Positions 50,871-60,234 of a stretch of DNA of 64,000 nucleotides are shown here, piece by piece (position 1 is the first letter of the stretch; the number at the start of each line of letters is the position of its first letter). Made by a program: the position numbers and the translations under genes. The stretch lies in contig JAIMBJ010000002.1 in the NCBI GenBank assembly GCA_023511455.1, positions 211,413-275,412 on the forward strand. Direction: 5' to 3'. This stretch comes from Bacillota bacterium. GTDB lineage: Bacteria > Armatimonadota > HRBIN16. The notes beneath the pieces were generated by a model that saw only the letters and a program-made list of their open reading frames with translations, was not told where the DNA came from and ran no database searches.

Positions 50871-51008
50871 CCGCAGGCTGGAGCCTGCGTTTCTGGAGGG
50901 CGAACCTTCCGGTGAACCGAATCCTCACCCAACCTCCCAGCCGACGCGGAGGGATTTACGGCTCGGCAGGAGCTTCACCTCCCACAGGCGTCTGGAGGAT
51001 TTATCGGT
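50867..51008 (-). repeat. Dispersed palindromic repeat, copy C
   Basis: An inverted-orientation copy, about 142 bp. Reading the minus strand it shares CCGATAAATCC, GAGGTTGGGTG, GGTTCGCCCTCC and CCTGCGGCTAC with copy A, and GGAGGGCGAACC(T)TC...GGTGA with copy B. It supplies the stop codon of the metal ATPase at its left end, and its right end is 16 bp before the promoter of the kinase gene. Confidence 0.7.
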
Positions 51009-51023
51009 TGTCCTCAGGGCACG

Positions 51024-51052
51024 TTGTGATTCCAGTGGCAAAACGATATAAT
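51024..51052 (+). promoter_or_regulatory. Promoter of the hybrid histidine kinase gene
   Basis: TTGTGA (51024-51029), 17 bp, TATAAT (51047-51052). It lies just downstream of repeat copy C and gives a leader of about 65 nt. An open frame further upstream runs through the repeat and is therefore not the start. Confidence 0.75.
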
Positions 51053-51124
51053 AAGGTATGTAGTTTCGCGTTGCTCACCCAGAAGGGACGGCGTGTCCAT
51101 CACGAAGAAAGGGCGTGTTCCACG

Positions 51125-52669
51125 ATGGGTTCTCATGGAGAGGACGAACTGCGCTACCGTGCACTATTCCAGTGTGCTCAGGATGGTATCTTTCTCTTTG
51201 ATGCCGATACGGGGTGCTTCATTGAGGTCAACGATGCCTTTCTGCGCATGTTCGGTTATTCCCCCCAGCAGATTGCCCAGATGACCATCTTTGACCTGCC
51301 CCACGACAGCGAAGAGAACATCCGGGCAAACATCCAGAGAGTACTGCAAAACGGTTACTGGCAGCTGGGCGAGCGTCTGTACTACCGGGCAGACGGCTCT
51401 TTGCTACAGGTGGAGGTGTACGCTGCGCTCCTGGACCTGAAGGATCGCCGCTATATCATGGCGGTAGCGCGCGACATCACGGAACGCAAGCGCAACGAGG
51501 AAGAGCGCCAGCGGATGCGTGAACAGCTCGAACAGGCGCGTAAAATGGAGACCATCGGCACGCTGGCAGCTGGAGTAACACACGATTTTAACAATCTGCT
51601 GACCGCAATCGTGGGCAACGCCGAGCTGTTAATGGCTATCTACGCGGATGACCCTCAAATACAGAACCGCGTTCATCAGATTCTCCAGGCGTGTGAGCGG
51701 GGCAAAAACATGGTGAATGCCCTGCTGACCTTCAGCCGTCGTGGCATCACCGATACGCGCCCTCGCGACCTGAACCAGCTGATTCTCGGCGTTTTGCAAA
51801 TCCTGAACCATGTATTGCCAGCCAATATCCGCGTGGAGACGCGCCTGCAGGATGACCTGCCCGCCATCCACGCCGACGCCACGCAGATAGAACAGATGAT
51901 AATGAACCTGTGCGCCAATGCCAGAGACGCCATGCCAGCAGGTGGCATCATCACCCTGCGTACCTGCAGGATGTCTCTGGAGTCCCCCCGTGTGTTTTCC
52001 GGCACCGAATTGCCCGCAGGAGAATACGTCTGCCTGGAAGTGCAGGACACCGGAGAGGGCATCCCTCCGGAATATCTACCTCATATCTTCGAGCCTTTCT
52101 TTACGACCAAGCCAGTGGGCAAGGGCACCGGACTGGGACTTGCTACCGTGTACGGCATCGTGCTATCGCACGGTGGAGGCATTGAGGTGCAATCCGCGCC
52201 GCGAGAGGGAACCAGCTTCCGTATTCTCTTGCCTGCTTTTGAGGGAAAGGCAGAGGATTACTCCTCCCCGAAGAGGCAACTTCCGGAGCATTCCTTCCAT
52301 GGAACGCGGATACTGTTTGTCGACGACGAGGAGAGCATTCGCGCTCTGGTGGCAGAGATTCTCCAGCGCGAAGGATGTCAGGTGGAAACCGCTGCCAGCG
52401 GGGAAGAAGCGTTGCAAATGGTGCGGGAGAAAGGGAGGCTCTACTATCACCTGCTCATCACCGACCTCACCATGCCGGGATTAAGCGGGATACATCTGGC
52501 ACGACAGGTTTACGGGGTAGCACCCGACCTCCCCATCATCCTGTGCAGTGGCTACGGGGCTGGCGCGGCGGAACAGGCGGAAGACCTTCCCAACGTGGTC
52601 TGTTACATTCAGAAGCCCTACCGCCGCCAGCAGCTGCTGGAGGTGATACAGCATGTGCTGGAACGGTAA
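51125..52669 (+). CDS. Hybrid PAS-histidine kinase-receiver protein
   Basis: A 514-residue cytoplasmic protein, no membrane segment. PAS domain (about 10-120; 'ALFQCAQDGIFLFDADTG'), then a HisKA dimerisation segment with the phospho-histidine in GVTHDFNNLLTAIVG (class of 'HDFNN' kinases), HATPase with EVQDTGEGIPPEYL and GTGLGLATVYG, and a C-terminal receiver domain (about 385-514) with DDEE, phosphoacceptor DLTMPGLSG and the KPY lysine loop. This layout fits a kinase that phosphorylates its own receiver or a separate regulator. No cognate partner is adjacent. Start chosen after the promoter; the ribosome site (AAAGGG) is weak. Confidence 0.88.
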   Translation: MGSHGEDELRYRALFQCAQDGIFLFDADTGCFIEVNDAFLRMFGYSPQQIAQMTIFDLPHDSEENIRANIQRVLQNGYWQLGERLYYRADGSLLQVEVYAALLDLKDRRYIMAVARDITERKRNEEERQRMREQLEQARKMETIGTLAAGVTHDFNNLLTAIVGNAELLMAIYADDPQIQNRVHQILQACERGKNMVNALLTFSRRGITDTRPRDLNQLILGVLQILNHVLPANIRVETRLQDDLPAIHADATQIEQMIMNLCANARDAMPAGGIITLRTCRMSLESPRVFSGTELPAGEYVCLEVQDTGEGIPPEYLPHIFEPFFTTKPVGKGTGLGLATVYGIVLSHGGGIEVQSAPREGTSFRILLPAFEGKAEDYSSPKRQLPEHSFHGTRILFVDDEESIRALVAEILQREGCQVETAASGEEALQMVREKGRLYYHLLITDLTMPGLSGIHLARQVYGVAPDLPIILCSGYGAGAAEQAEDLPNVVCYIQKPYRRQQLLEVIQHVLER

Positions 52670-52675
52670 AGACCG

Positions 52676-53077
52676 TTACTGCGTCCAGTCCTCCCAGCTT
52701 AGTCCTGCAATACGTTGAAACTCGCGCCAATTGCTCGTGACCAGAATCAATCGGTGCGCCACTGCGACAGAAGCTATCAACAAGTCGTGCGGACCTATCA
52801 TCAGTCCTTGCGACGCAAGAGCGGCGCGAATGCTCCCGTATATTTCAGCAGACCGATCGTCGTAAGGCAGACACACAAAGGGTTGAAAGAACTGAGCAAG
52901 TAGCTGCAGGTTGGCTTGAGGGTCTGCACTTCGGTACGCACCGTAGTAAAGCTCCGCCTTTACAATCGTGCAGAGCGCAACCTCCTCCGGAGAGTGCTGC
53001 GCCAGTCGCTGCCTTACAGGAGACTGGGGATATCGCAGGTAGTCGATGCAAGTGTTGGTGTCAAGAAGATACCTCAT
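52676..53077 (-). CDS. vapC: VapC-type PIN-domain toxin ribonuclease
   Basis: A 133-residue PIN domain. The acidic residues that bind magnesium are visible as LLDTNTCIDYL (first Asp), VKAELYYGA (Glu), GPHDLLIAS (Asp) and the final TSNWREF, in the usual order. It would cleave RNA, often tRNA or rRNA sites. The start overlaps the antitoxin gene by 17 nt. Convergent with the kinase gene 6 bp away. Confidence 0.9.
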   Translation of the reverse strand: MRYLLDTNTCIDYLRYPQSPVRQRLAQHSPEEVALCTIVKAELYYGAYRSADPQANLQLLAQFFQPFVCLPYDDRSAEIYGSIRAALASQGLMIGPHDLLIASVAVAHRLILVTSNWREFQRIAGLSWEDWTQ

Positions 53078-53309
53078 GATGGAAAAGGTCCCGTTCCTCA
53101 AACATGCCTTGAGCGGGGCGCTCTAGCTCGCCCTTCCATGCCCCTGCGGTGTTCTCGAAGAAATTCGGGGGCCAACCCTTTGTCTGTTCTTCGTTTAACG
53201 ACTGAATGACCAGGACGACCTGCACCTCTCCTTCCGGCAGGTCCGTCGGCACTTTCAACTCCAGAATACCATCCGAATTGATCCTTGACTTCACCCTTAC
53301 GCTGACCAT
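53061..53309 (-). CDS. vapB: VapB-type antitoxin
   Basis: An 82-residue acidic-tailed protein. The first half reads SVRVKSRINSDGILELKVP and 'GEVQVVLVIQ', a short AbrB/SpoVT-like or DUF-type swapped-hairpin start that binds DNA in many antitoxins. The C-terminal part (FENTAGAWKGELERP) resembles the toxin-binding tail of VapB. The ATG at 53309 has AAAGGTGA 7 nt upstream. Overlap with vapC is typical for such modules. Confidence 0.85.
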   Translation of the reverse strand: MVSVRVKSRINSDGILELKVPTDLPEGEVQVVLVIQSLNEEQTKGWPPNFFENTAGAWKGELERPAQGMFEERDLFHHEVSS

Positions 53310-53341
53310 GCGGCTCACCTTTCATATTGTACCCTGAAGCG

Positions 53342-56300
53342 CTATTCGCTTTCCTCAACAACCTTTATGGGCTCTTGAGCGCGGCGGTACCATCGCTCCG
53401 CAAAGGACGCATCCCTTGCGCCCGGCAGGATGACATAGCGCAGACGCACTCCCTCCGTGCGGCTCGTGTTGAAACCGATACCTCCCATCGCCGCGCTGTC
53501 CCAGTAGACAATCGCATCCATGGGGGTCAGGGCGAGGCAGGCGTGCGCCCAACGCGGTGCATAGACCGCATACCATCGCGGCTGCTGGGTGGTACCCATG
53601 ACACCTTCCGCTTCGCCTTTGCCGTCCACCCGCGCCTTGACGCCCCCGCTATCCTCGTAGTCCCCTTCCTGCGCATAAAAGGCGCGGCTGTAGGTTGCCT
53701 CGCTGGTGCTGGTCTCGATCTCTACGTCAAAGTATTGCGGGTAGAAGGTGTAGCGTTTGGTGTAGGTGACGCCGCCCTGCAGTTCACGGAACACGCGAAC
53801 CACCGTGCGCACCGGTCCGTGCGCCAGCAGTTCGACGCGCGCCGGTCTGGCACCCTGTTCCTCCACCCACCCGTTTTCGCAGACGAGAAAACCAATTGCT
53901 TGATGAAAGGCTCACCGAAGGGCAGCCTCAGCATCGTTCCCGCACTCGCAATCGGTTTGCGATAGACATCGGGATTCGCCGCGGCGATGTCGCGAGGCAC
54001 GCCGTCGCGCAGATTCAGGCGGTAGGTTTCCCCCTGAACGTAAGGTTGCTGCGCAGACCAGCGATAGGGTGGTCTGGGAGGCAACACCGCGCCCTTGCGG
54101 CGCATGGCATAGAGTGATACCTGCTGGACACTGCCTGCGGGCATCCTGCCCGGGATTATCAGGGCAACCTCCATGCGCCCATCGATGCGGTCGCACTGCG
54201 CGGGAATCTCCTGCTTCGGTTTCCCTCCCTCGTCCAGCAGGTAAGCACGCACCGATTCCGCAACGAAAGGCTTATCTTCCACGGGCACCACCAAGACCTC
54301 GTCTTCCCTGTCTAAGTCGCCTGCCTCCAGGCGCAGGATAAGGCGAACATCCCAGCGGCTCAGGTCGCGCTCTAGCTGCACCGGTATACCGGAGAGATTC
54401 CCGGTCTCTGCAATCTCCTTCACGCCTCCGCCCACTTTTGCGTCAGCTAGCAGCTGCCGACTGCCGTCCAGACGCGAGGAGTCGAGATGGATGACCAGCG
54501 TCTGCTCGGCTCGGGCGTTCAGGGATACCTTACCCTGCCATAGCCGGCGCGCAGGGGTTTCTTCATCGGCGTATATTGCCAGCCTCGTATCGGGCGCAGG
54601 GGCGAATCCCACGTTCCGCACGGTCAGTTTTATCGCAATGGGCTTGCCCTGTACCGGCCGAGTGGTCTGTACCTGGAGATTCAGCATTAAGTCGGGGCGG
54701 CGTGTGTGCCTGCCCCACAGGATATCGTACCAACTTTTGCTCTCCCAGTTTGTGCCGACACCCAGCTCTATCACCCCATCGCTCCACCACTGCAGCGCTG
54801 TCGGTAGCCACCGCTTTCCTTCGGGGGGCAGGACGACGTAGACCAGCATGGTGCGCTTGTCCCATCTCTTCACCACATGGCGCAGGTCGAAGCGCACCCT
54901 GCCGCTCTTGGAGAACGCCTCCACGCGCACGCGCTCGTTGTCCATCTGCCGCAGGAATAGCCATTCCGATGGAGTCTCGCGGAAGAAGTAGCCATCTGCC
55001 CGCACCGTGGTGACCACTTCGCCATTGACCAGCACCCGGCTCTGCTCGATGCGTGGTCCCTTCACCCAGAAGCCGTACTGGGGCAGAACCATGCTCTGTT
55101 TGTTCACCTTCAAGGTGTATGTCTCCACGCCGAAGTTGACCACGCACACGGTACCGTCCGCGAAGCGGGTGCGCTGTACCGCGCGGTCAGGCGTGAGAAA
55201 CTCGTGGCTGAGCATCTCCTGCAGGGCGACGGCTTCGTGCAGCTTGCTGGTCAGGCGGTAGGTGCGCACAAAGGTCTGCCTGTCTTTGTTCCACGCACCC
55301 AGCGGGTCCAGCCACATCAGCGGTATCGTGCCGTACAGGATGTTGAAAAGGTCTTTCCTGTCGATGATTTCTGGCGCCGCCTGCAGCAGCCAGTCGGAAG
55401 AATCGCCCCAGTACCAGGTGGACACCACGCAGTCGTGGAACACCAGTTCCCACAAGGGGATACGGTACTCGTGCCCGATGCCCCGCTTTTCGTACTCACT
55501 CCACGGGGGCAACTGGTTGCCCCACGGGTCGGTGAAGCGTTGCTCTTTGCTTTCGGGACGGATGAGGTGCCCGGCAGGCCAGGAGAACTGGTAGCTGCTC
55601 ATCATGCCCTCGATATAGTCCAGATGAGGTACTCCCCACCAGATGCCGTGCTCGCCACCGACAACCAGCCCCAGTGAGCGCACGTATGCCAGCAGTTTTT
55701 GTCCGCACTCTCGCTTATCGGTGCGCGTCAGCGGGTGTTTGGGGTCGTAGCATTCGTACAGCCCCTCCGCGGTGGTCACGTCGATGAAACGGGCAAGGAA
55801 CGGGTGGTTTTTCAGGGCAGCGGGTATCACCTTCTGTGCGGCGCGAAGCCACAGGGCAGGGCAGCGCTTCATGTACTGCAATCCTTCCATGGTGCGCCAC
55901 GCCGTCATGCGCTCACCATCGGCTTTTAGCACTGCGCTGTCGGGTAGCAGGTCGTGGTTCGAGTCGATTTTCTCTTCGCTCTCCGCGGGCAGGATGTCCG
56001 TGTAGTTGTCGTACTCGCTGGTCAGGTAGCCTGCCTGCACCGCTTTTTGCATTGCTTCGCGTGTGGCAGTGCCATGAAGAATCAGCTTATCCACACCAAG
56101 CAGCTTGGCTTCCTGCACAAATCGGGCATAGTCTACCCCCCACACGCCCCAGACGTCTGCCGCGCCGAACAGCTTGCGCACGTTGGGATTGCGCTGCGCT
56201 TTCTCCTTGAGAGTTACCAGCACTCCCTGTTGCTTCGCGTAGGTGCGATATGCCTTCGCGATGGCGACGTAGCCACCCTCCGAAACAAAGTGATAGAACA

Positions 56301-56985
56301 GCCGTCGGGGATAGGCGAACTTCCCCTTTTGCCCCCACCAGCCGACCTGTGGCGCGACGACCTCGCGCTCTTCCGCGCGGTAATGCTTGCACTCCACGAA
56401 ACCGTCGTCAGCGGTCTCTATGATGATGGCATATCCAAACCCCTTTTCTATGTCCACCACTCCCACCATCGGCAGGTCCAGCCTGTCCAGAGACTGCCAG
56501 CGGGCGGGGAAGGGCTTGAGGTGCAGCGGATACAAATGACCGTTGCTGTAGTCGGCGATAGCCAGCGCACCCTGCGGCGTGTCCAGCATCAGCGGCGCGA
56601 GGAACAGCATTCCGGAAAAAGGGGCATCCGGCGGCACGGCTTCTGCTGTGATGTGCAGTTCGGCGGCTTTTGGAGGCACGCGCATGGTTACCTGAAGAGT
56701 GCTTCTCTTGCCTTCGTCCAGATACAGGTCCGTCTCGAAACGCACCCCATCCGGTACCGCCTGCACGTTGCGCACGGAGAACCTCGTTTCCTGCGGCTGT
56801 TTCCAGAGGTAACCGCACCTTTTATCCAGCACCGCGAAAGACCCCGCCTCTGGCTGTAAGGTCACGCGGATGGAAGCGTTCTCTGTATGCCATCCTTCCG
56901 CGCTTTGTGTCGTTTTCGTTTGCGCCTCGGTCAGGACGGCTGCGCAGATCGCTACCAAACAGAGTGCCAACCCTTTCCTTGCCAT
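53342..56985 (-). pseudogene. Large secreted DUF5696-like glycosidase with CARDB domain, one frameshift
   Basis: A signal peptide (LALCLVAICAAVLTEAQ), an N-terminal beta domain, a catalytic-type barrel with 'TTAEGLYECYDPKHP' and 'VVGGEHGIWWG' similar to DUF5696/GH101-like enzymes, a CARDB-like domain (about residues 765-835 of the protein), and a last domain that reads on in another frame. The open frame breaks at the A4/T4 run 53874-53877: the first frame ends 'FSSAKTGGW', while the frame one step away continues 'WVEEQGARPARVELLA' to a natural stop at 53342. The total length is one base short of a multiple of three, as expected for a single deletion. It is either a genuine recent mutation or a base missing from the read data. 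Substrate is unknown. Confidence 0.7.
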
Positions 56986-57131
56986 AGATAAGCTCCCCCC
57001 ACGCGCCTGTGGTGTAACGGATCCTGTTTCGCGAGAAGCGAACGCACTTCCTGTTGCCGATTGGGTATGTATCCAGTGTAGAACCGTTCGCCTTTTTTGC
57101 TTTCTTTGTGAAAAAGTAATCCGTTTTTCCC

Positions 57132-57160
57132 TTGCAAAATCGTGCAAGATGTTGTATTGT
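57132..57160 (+). promoter_or_regulatory. Promoter for the HNH-repeat gene leader
   Basis: TTGCAA (57132-57137), 17 bp, TATTGT (57155-57160). Initiation near 57167 gives a leader of about 140 nt containing the hairpins listed next. Confidence 0.65.
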
Positions 57161-57188
57161 AATGGGTGAAATGCACAACGTACCGTGA

Positions 57189-57259
57189 GTTCGTGCAGAC
57201 GAACGAACAGAATGGTCGTCGTGAGGCGACGTTTCTCACAGAAACGTCGCTTCCTTTTC
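57189..57259 (+). promoter_or_regulatory. Leader with terminator-like attenuator
   Basis: A first hairpin GTTCGT-GCAG-ACGAAC (57189-57204) is followed by GCGACGTTTCT-CAC-AGAAACGTCGC (57226-57250) with TTCCTTTT directly behind. The second is a strong 11-bp stem with a 3-nt loop and a T-rich tail, so transcription could stop about 95 nt after initiation, before the gene. Confidence 0.6.
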
Positions 57260-57307
57260 GTTTCTGAGAGGATATCCAAACAAAAAGCATGGGGGGTAGA
57301 GACATTC

Positions 57308-57955
57308 ATGACATCCAAACGCTGGACCAAAGAGAGCATTGCTGAGGACATTCGGCAGCTTGCAGAGGAAGGAGTGGACCTCTCTTACTCGAACGTGGTG
57401 ATCCACCACCTGCCCTTGATGCGTGCCGCCATGCGCTACTACGGCAGCTGGCGTGATGCGGTGAAAGCAGCGGGCATCGACTACGACAAGGTGCGCAAAT
57501 ACCGCAGCTGGAACCGCCAGCGCATCATCGAGCGCATCCGCGAACTATACGAGCAGGGTGAAGACCTGTCGTGGCGGAACGTCAGCACCAATCTGGACCC
57601 GCAGCTCGCAGCAGCTGCGACCAAACCCAAGCACTTTGGTTCGTGGCGCAAAGCGGTTGAAGCTGCCGGCATCGACTATCAGGAAGTGCGTCGCTACCAC
57701 CAGTGGGACGAAGAGACCATCATCCAGCGAGTGCGCGAGCTGTACGAACAGGGCGTGCCTTTGAACGCGAAAAACGTGGAAGAGATAGATATTCCGCTCA
57801 TCACCGCAGCACGGCGACGGTTTGAGTCGTGGGATAAAGCCTTGCAGGCGGCAGGGCTGGACTACAAGCAGATTGTGTTGCGTCGCCCCTTCAGGCGTCG
57901 CGCACGCGGCGGCGAAGGACAGGAAGAAGTCAGCGATAACGGCAACAGCGAATAA
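57308..57955 (+). CDS. Homing-endonuclease-associated-repeat (HNH_repeat) DNA-binding protein
   Basis: A 215-residue basic protein consisting of three tandem repeats of about 60 residues. Each has W-(T/N/D)...I...(RI/RV)..L...G..L...NV...L..AA...(F/Y)(G/E)SW..A(L/V).AAG(I/L)DY, with GSWRDAVKAAG, GSWRKAVEAAG and ESWDKALQAAG clearly aligned. This repeat is found beside HNH homing endonucleases and in stand-alone putative DNA-binding proteins. No nuclease motif is present. The tail is Arg-rich then acidic (RRPFRRRARGG). It is likely a nucleic-acid-binding regulator or nucleoid protein. Start: ATG after GGGGGGT; further upstream in-frame codons lie inside the leader hairpins. Confidence 0.75.
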   Translation: MTSKRWTKESIAEDIRQLAEEGVDLSYSNVVIHHLPLMRAAMRYYGSWRDAVKAAGIDYDKVRKYRSWNRQRIIERIRELYEQGEDLSWRNVSTNLDPQLAAAATKPKHFGSWRKAVEAAGIDYQEVRRYHQWDEETIIQRVRELYEQGVPLNAKNVEEIDIPLITAARRRFESWDKALQAAGLDYKQIVLRRPFRRRARGGEGQEEVSDNGNSE

Positions 57956-57966
57956 CGCACCCCCAG

Positions 57967-58051
57967 AGGGAGCGGCTTTTGCCCTCTGCTCCGCGACCGC
58001 CAAACACCTTTTTGCGACGGGACGCGAGAACGAGTGCAGAAGCCGCTCCCT
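57967..58051. repeat. Long inverted repeat between the HNH-repeat gene and ffh
   Basis: AGGGAGCGGCTT (57967-57978) and AAGCCGCTCCCT (58040-58051) are perfect 12-bp arms with 61 nt between. The enclosed part has further short complementarity. It may terminate the upstream gene or be part of a small RNA; it lacks the conserved SRP RNA tip. Confidence 0.55.
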
Positions 58052-58093
58052 TGCTGCAGCTATGCATTCCCATGAATGCTCTACTCTCCTTGT

Positions 58094-58122
58094 TTGACAA
58101 GTTTTGCATGTCGGTGTATACT
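58094..58122 (+). promoter_or_regulatory. Consensus promoter of the ffh-trmD operon
   Basis: TTGACA (58094-58099), 17 bp, TATACT (58117-58122), near-perfect housekeeping elements, about 31 bp before the TTG start of ffh. Confidence 0.8.
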
Positions 58123-58153
58123 ATAGCGGATTTACAATCGGTGGGCGGGAAAC

Positions 58154-59494
58154 TTGTTTGAAAGCCTGACGGAAAAACTGCAGACGGTCTTTCGACGGCT
58201 GAGCAATCAGGGCAAGGTCACCGAGCAGGATGTGAACGAAGCCCTGCGGGAAGTGCGCATCGCCCTGCTGGAAGCGGATGTACACTTTAAGGTCGTCAAG
58301 GACTTTATCGCGCGTGTGCGCGAGCGCGCCATAGGGCAGGAGGTGCTGGAAAGCCTCACCGCCACCCAGCAGGTCATTAAAATCGTGCACGAAGAGCTGG
58401 TCAGCCTGCTCGGCGATGGGGCAGAAGGTGTCCGATTTGCGCCCAGGCCTCCCACCGTCATCTTGCTGTGCGGTCTGCAGGGTTCCGGCAAGACCACCAC
58501 CGCGGCGAAGCTGGGACTGTGGCTGCGCAAGCAAGGGCGTCGTCCGTTGCTGGTAGCGGCGGACGTGCATCGTCCAGCAGCAGTACAGCAGCTGAAGGTG
58601 CTGGGACAGAACCTGCAGATACCGGTTTTTGCGATAGATAACAGTAAGGACGCGGTGCGTATTGCCCACGAAGCCCTGCACTATGCCGTGCAACAGGGGC
58701 ACGACGTGGTGATTCTGGACACCGCGGGGCGCCTGCACATTGACAACGAAATGATGGACGAGGTGCGCCGCGTTAAGGAGGCCACCCAGCCCAATGAGGT
58801 GCTGCTCGTTCTGGATGCCATGACCGGTCAGGATGCAGTGCGGGTAGCGGAGGAGTTTCACCGCCACCTGGAGGTCGACGGCTTTATCCTCACCAAGCTG
58901 GATGGTGACACGCGCGGGGGCGCGGCAATCTCCATCCGTGCCGTCGTGGGCAAGCCCATCAAGTTCGTCGGCGTGGGCGAGAAGCCGGATGCGCTGGACG
59001 TTTTCCACCCCGACCGCATGGCGGGGCGCATCCTGGGCATGGGCGACGTGCTGACGCTGATCGAGAAGGCACAGCAGACCTTTGACCAGAAGCAGGTGGA
59101 GGAGCTGCAGCGCAAGCTGCGCCAGAACCAGTTTGACCTGAACGATTTCCTGATGCAGATGCGCCAGATGCAGCAGATGGGACCACTGGACCAGCTGCTG
59201 AAGATGATACCCGGTCTGGGTGCGCAGTTAAAGGACGTGCAGATAGAGCCGAAAGAATTAAAGCGTGTGGAAGCCATCATTCTTTCGATGACACAGGAGG
59301 AGCGCGCGAACCCGCACATCATCAACGCCAGCCGAAAGCGGCGCATTGCGCGGGGTAGCGGCACTACGGTGCACGAGGTGAACGAGCTGCTGTCGCAGTT
59401 CGAAGAGATGCGCCACATGATCCGAGAGCTAAACGCCTTACAGTCCGGAGGAGGCAAAGGCAAACGCAAGATACGCCTGCCTTTCTTCGGATAA
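58154..59494 (+). CDS. ffh: Signal recognition particle GTPase Ffh
   Basis: A 446-residue SRP54 protein that targets nascent membrane proteins. N domain (1-85), G domain with [15 protein letters not shown], 'DTAGRLHID', [10 protein letters not shown], and a Met-rich M domain (about 300-430; '[20 protein letters not shown]') that binds SRP RNA and signal peptides. Start is TTG at 58154 (LFESLTEKL...), with GGGCGGGA upstream; no in-frame ATG is suitable. It begins the ffh-rpsP-khpA-rimM-trmD run, a widespread order. The SRP RNA itself was not found. Confidence 0.96.
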   Translation: MFESLTEKLQTVFRRLSNQGKVTEQDVNEALREVRIALLEADVHFKVVKDFIARVRERAIGQEVLESLTATQQVIKIVHEELVSLLGDGAEGVRFAPRPPTVILLCGLQGSGKTTTAAKLGLWLRKQGRRPLLVAADVHRPAAVQQLKVLGQNLQIPVFAIDNSKDAVRIAHEALHYAVQQGHDVVILDTAGRLHIDNEMMDEVRRVKEATQPNEVLLVLDAMTGQDAVRVAEEFHRHLEVDGFILTKLDGDTRGGAAISIRAVVGKPIKFVGVGEKPDALDVFHPDRMAGRILGMGDVLTLIEKAQQTFDQKQVEELQRKLRQNQFDLNDFLMQMRQMQQMGPLDQLLKMIPGLGAQLKDVQIEPKELKRVEAIILSMTQEERANPHIINASRKRRIARGSGTTVHEVNELLSQFEEMRHMIRELNALQSGGGKGKRKIRLPFFG

Positions 59495-59519
59495 AACACA
59501 CAGAAAGGAGGGAGGTGGT

Positions 59520-59822
59520 TTGGCGGTCAGGATCCGACTCAAGCGCATGGGGGCGAAGAAGCGCCCGTTCTATCGTCTCGTGGTTGCACCCAGTACGGCA
59601 CCGCGGGATGGACGGTTCATTGAAACCATCGGTTACTACAATCCGTTGACCGATCCCGCCACCGTTCAGGTGGACGCGGAGAAGGCACTGTACTGGCTGG
59701 AGCACGGAGCGCAACCTACCGACACGGCAAAGGATATCCTGCGTCGCGCCGGTGTGCTGGACGCCTTACAACAGCGCAAAGCTCAACCAGCAGGGAGCGC
59801 CACCGCATCAGCCGAATCGTAA
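59520..59822 (+). CDS. rpsP: Small ribosomal subunit protein bS16
   Basis: A 100-residue protein that starts with TTG after GGAGGTGG. The diagnostic first 60 residues '[20 protein letters not shown]' and '[14 protein letters not shown]' match bS16. The tail (Pro/Ala/Ser-rich) is longer than average. Part of the 30S subunit assembly core. Confidence 0.97.
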   Translation: MAVRIRLKRMGAKKRPFYRLVVAPSTAPRDGRFIETIGYYNPLTDPATVQVDAEKALYWLEHGAQPTDTAKDILRRAGVLDALQQRKAQPAGSATASAES

Positions 59823-59875
59823 AATACTTACTCACCAAAACTCTATTTACAGAGAGGGCTAAAGGAGTGGCTGAG

Positions 59876-60106
59876 GTGAAAGAGCTGGTAGAGTATCTGG
59901 TGAAGGAACTCGTGGACGAGCCAGACCAGGTTCGCATCAACGAGGTTCCGGGTGAGGTGGCAACCACCTATGAGGTTCACGTCGCCCCCAGCGACGTGGG
60001 CAAGGTCATCGGCAAGCAGGGGCGAATCGCCAATGCCCTGCGCACCATCGCCAAAGCTGCCGCCATGAAGAACAAGCGCAAAATCTATCTGGAGATTATT
60101 GCGTAG
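59876..60106 (+). CDS. khpA: KH-domain RNA-binding protein KhpA
   Basis: A 76-residue single KH domain with the GxxG loop in VGKVIGKQGRIANALR. It resembles KhpA (YlqC), which acts with KhpB in cell-wall and RNA control, and lies in the usual place between rpsP and rimM. I prefer the GTG at 59876, 8 nt after AAAGGAG, because the GTG three codons earlier sits inside that site. Confidence 0.92.
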   Translation: MKELVEYLVKELVDEPDQVRINEVPGEVATTYEVHVAPSDVGKVIGKQGRIANALRTIAKAAAMKNKRKIYLEIIA

Positions 60107-60187
60107 CATCACGGTAGCCATGCCTGATTGTCTGGGCTCCGGCAGGTCGGTTTCACCTTAGTGCGGCAACGGGCGAGGGCGGGTACA

Positions 60188-60219
60188 CTTTGCATGGGGC
60201 AGGAATGCCCCATGCAAAG
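60188..60219 (+). promoter_or_regulatory. Perfect 13-bp hairpin before rimM
   Basis: CTTTGCATGGGGC (60188-60200), loop AGGAAT, GCCCCATGCAAAG (60207-60219). It is 15 nt before the rimM start, has no T-run and so is not a terminator. It could slow, protect or regulate translation of rimM-trmD, or end an upstream small transcript with a factor. Confidence 0.65.
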
Positions 60220-60234
60220 GCGCAGGTGTTCGTC

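Noticed and set aside
50912..51124. Longer N-terminus for the hybrid histidine kinase
   Set aside because: The extension is translated from repeat copy C and crosses the promoter; it has no family similarity.
53870..53880. Programmed -1 frameshifting in the large glycosidase
   Set aside because: The A4 run is too short and codon repairing after slippage would be poor; no stimulatory structure was evident.
57185..57307. Longer N-terminus for the HNH-repeat protein
   Set aside because: It would be encoded by the two leader hairpins and lacks a ribosome-binding site.
57967..58051. SRP (4.5S) RNA beside ffh
   Set aside because: The conserved apical GGUCAGG...GGAAGGAAGCAGC region is absent.
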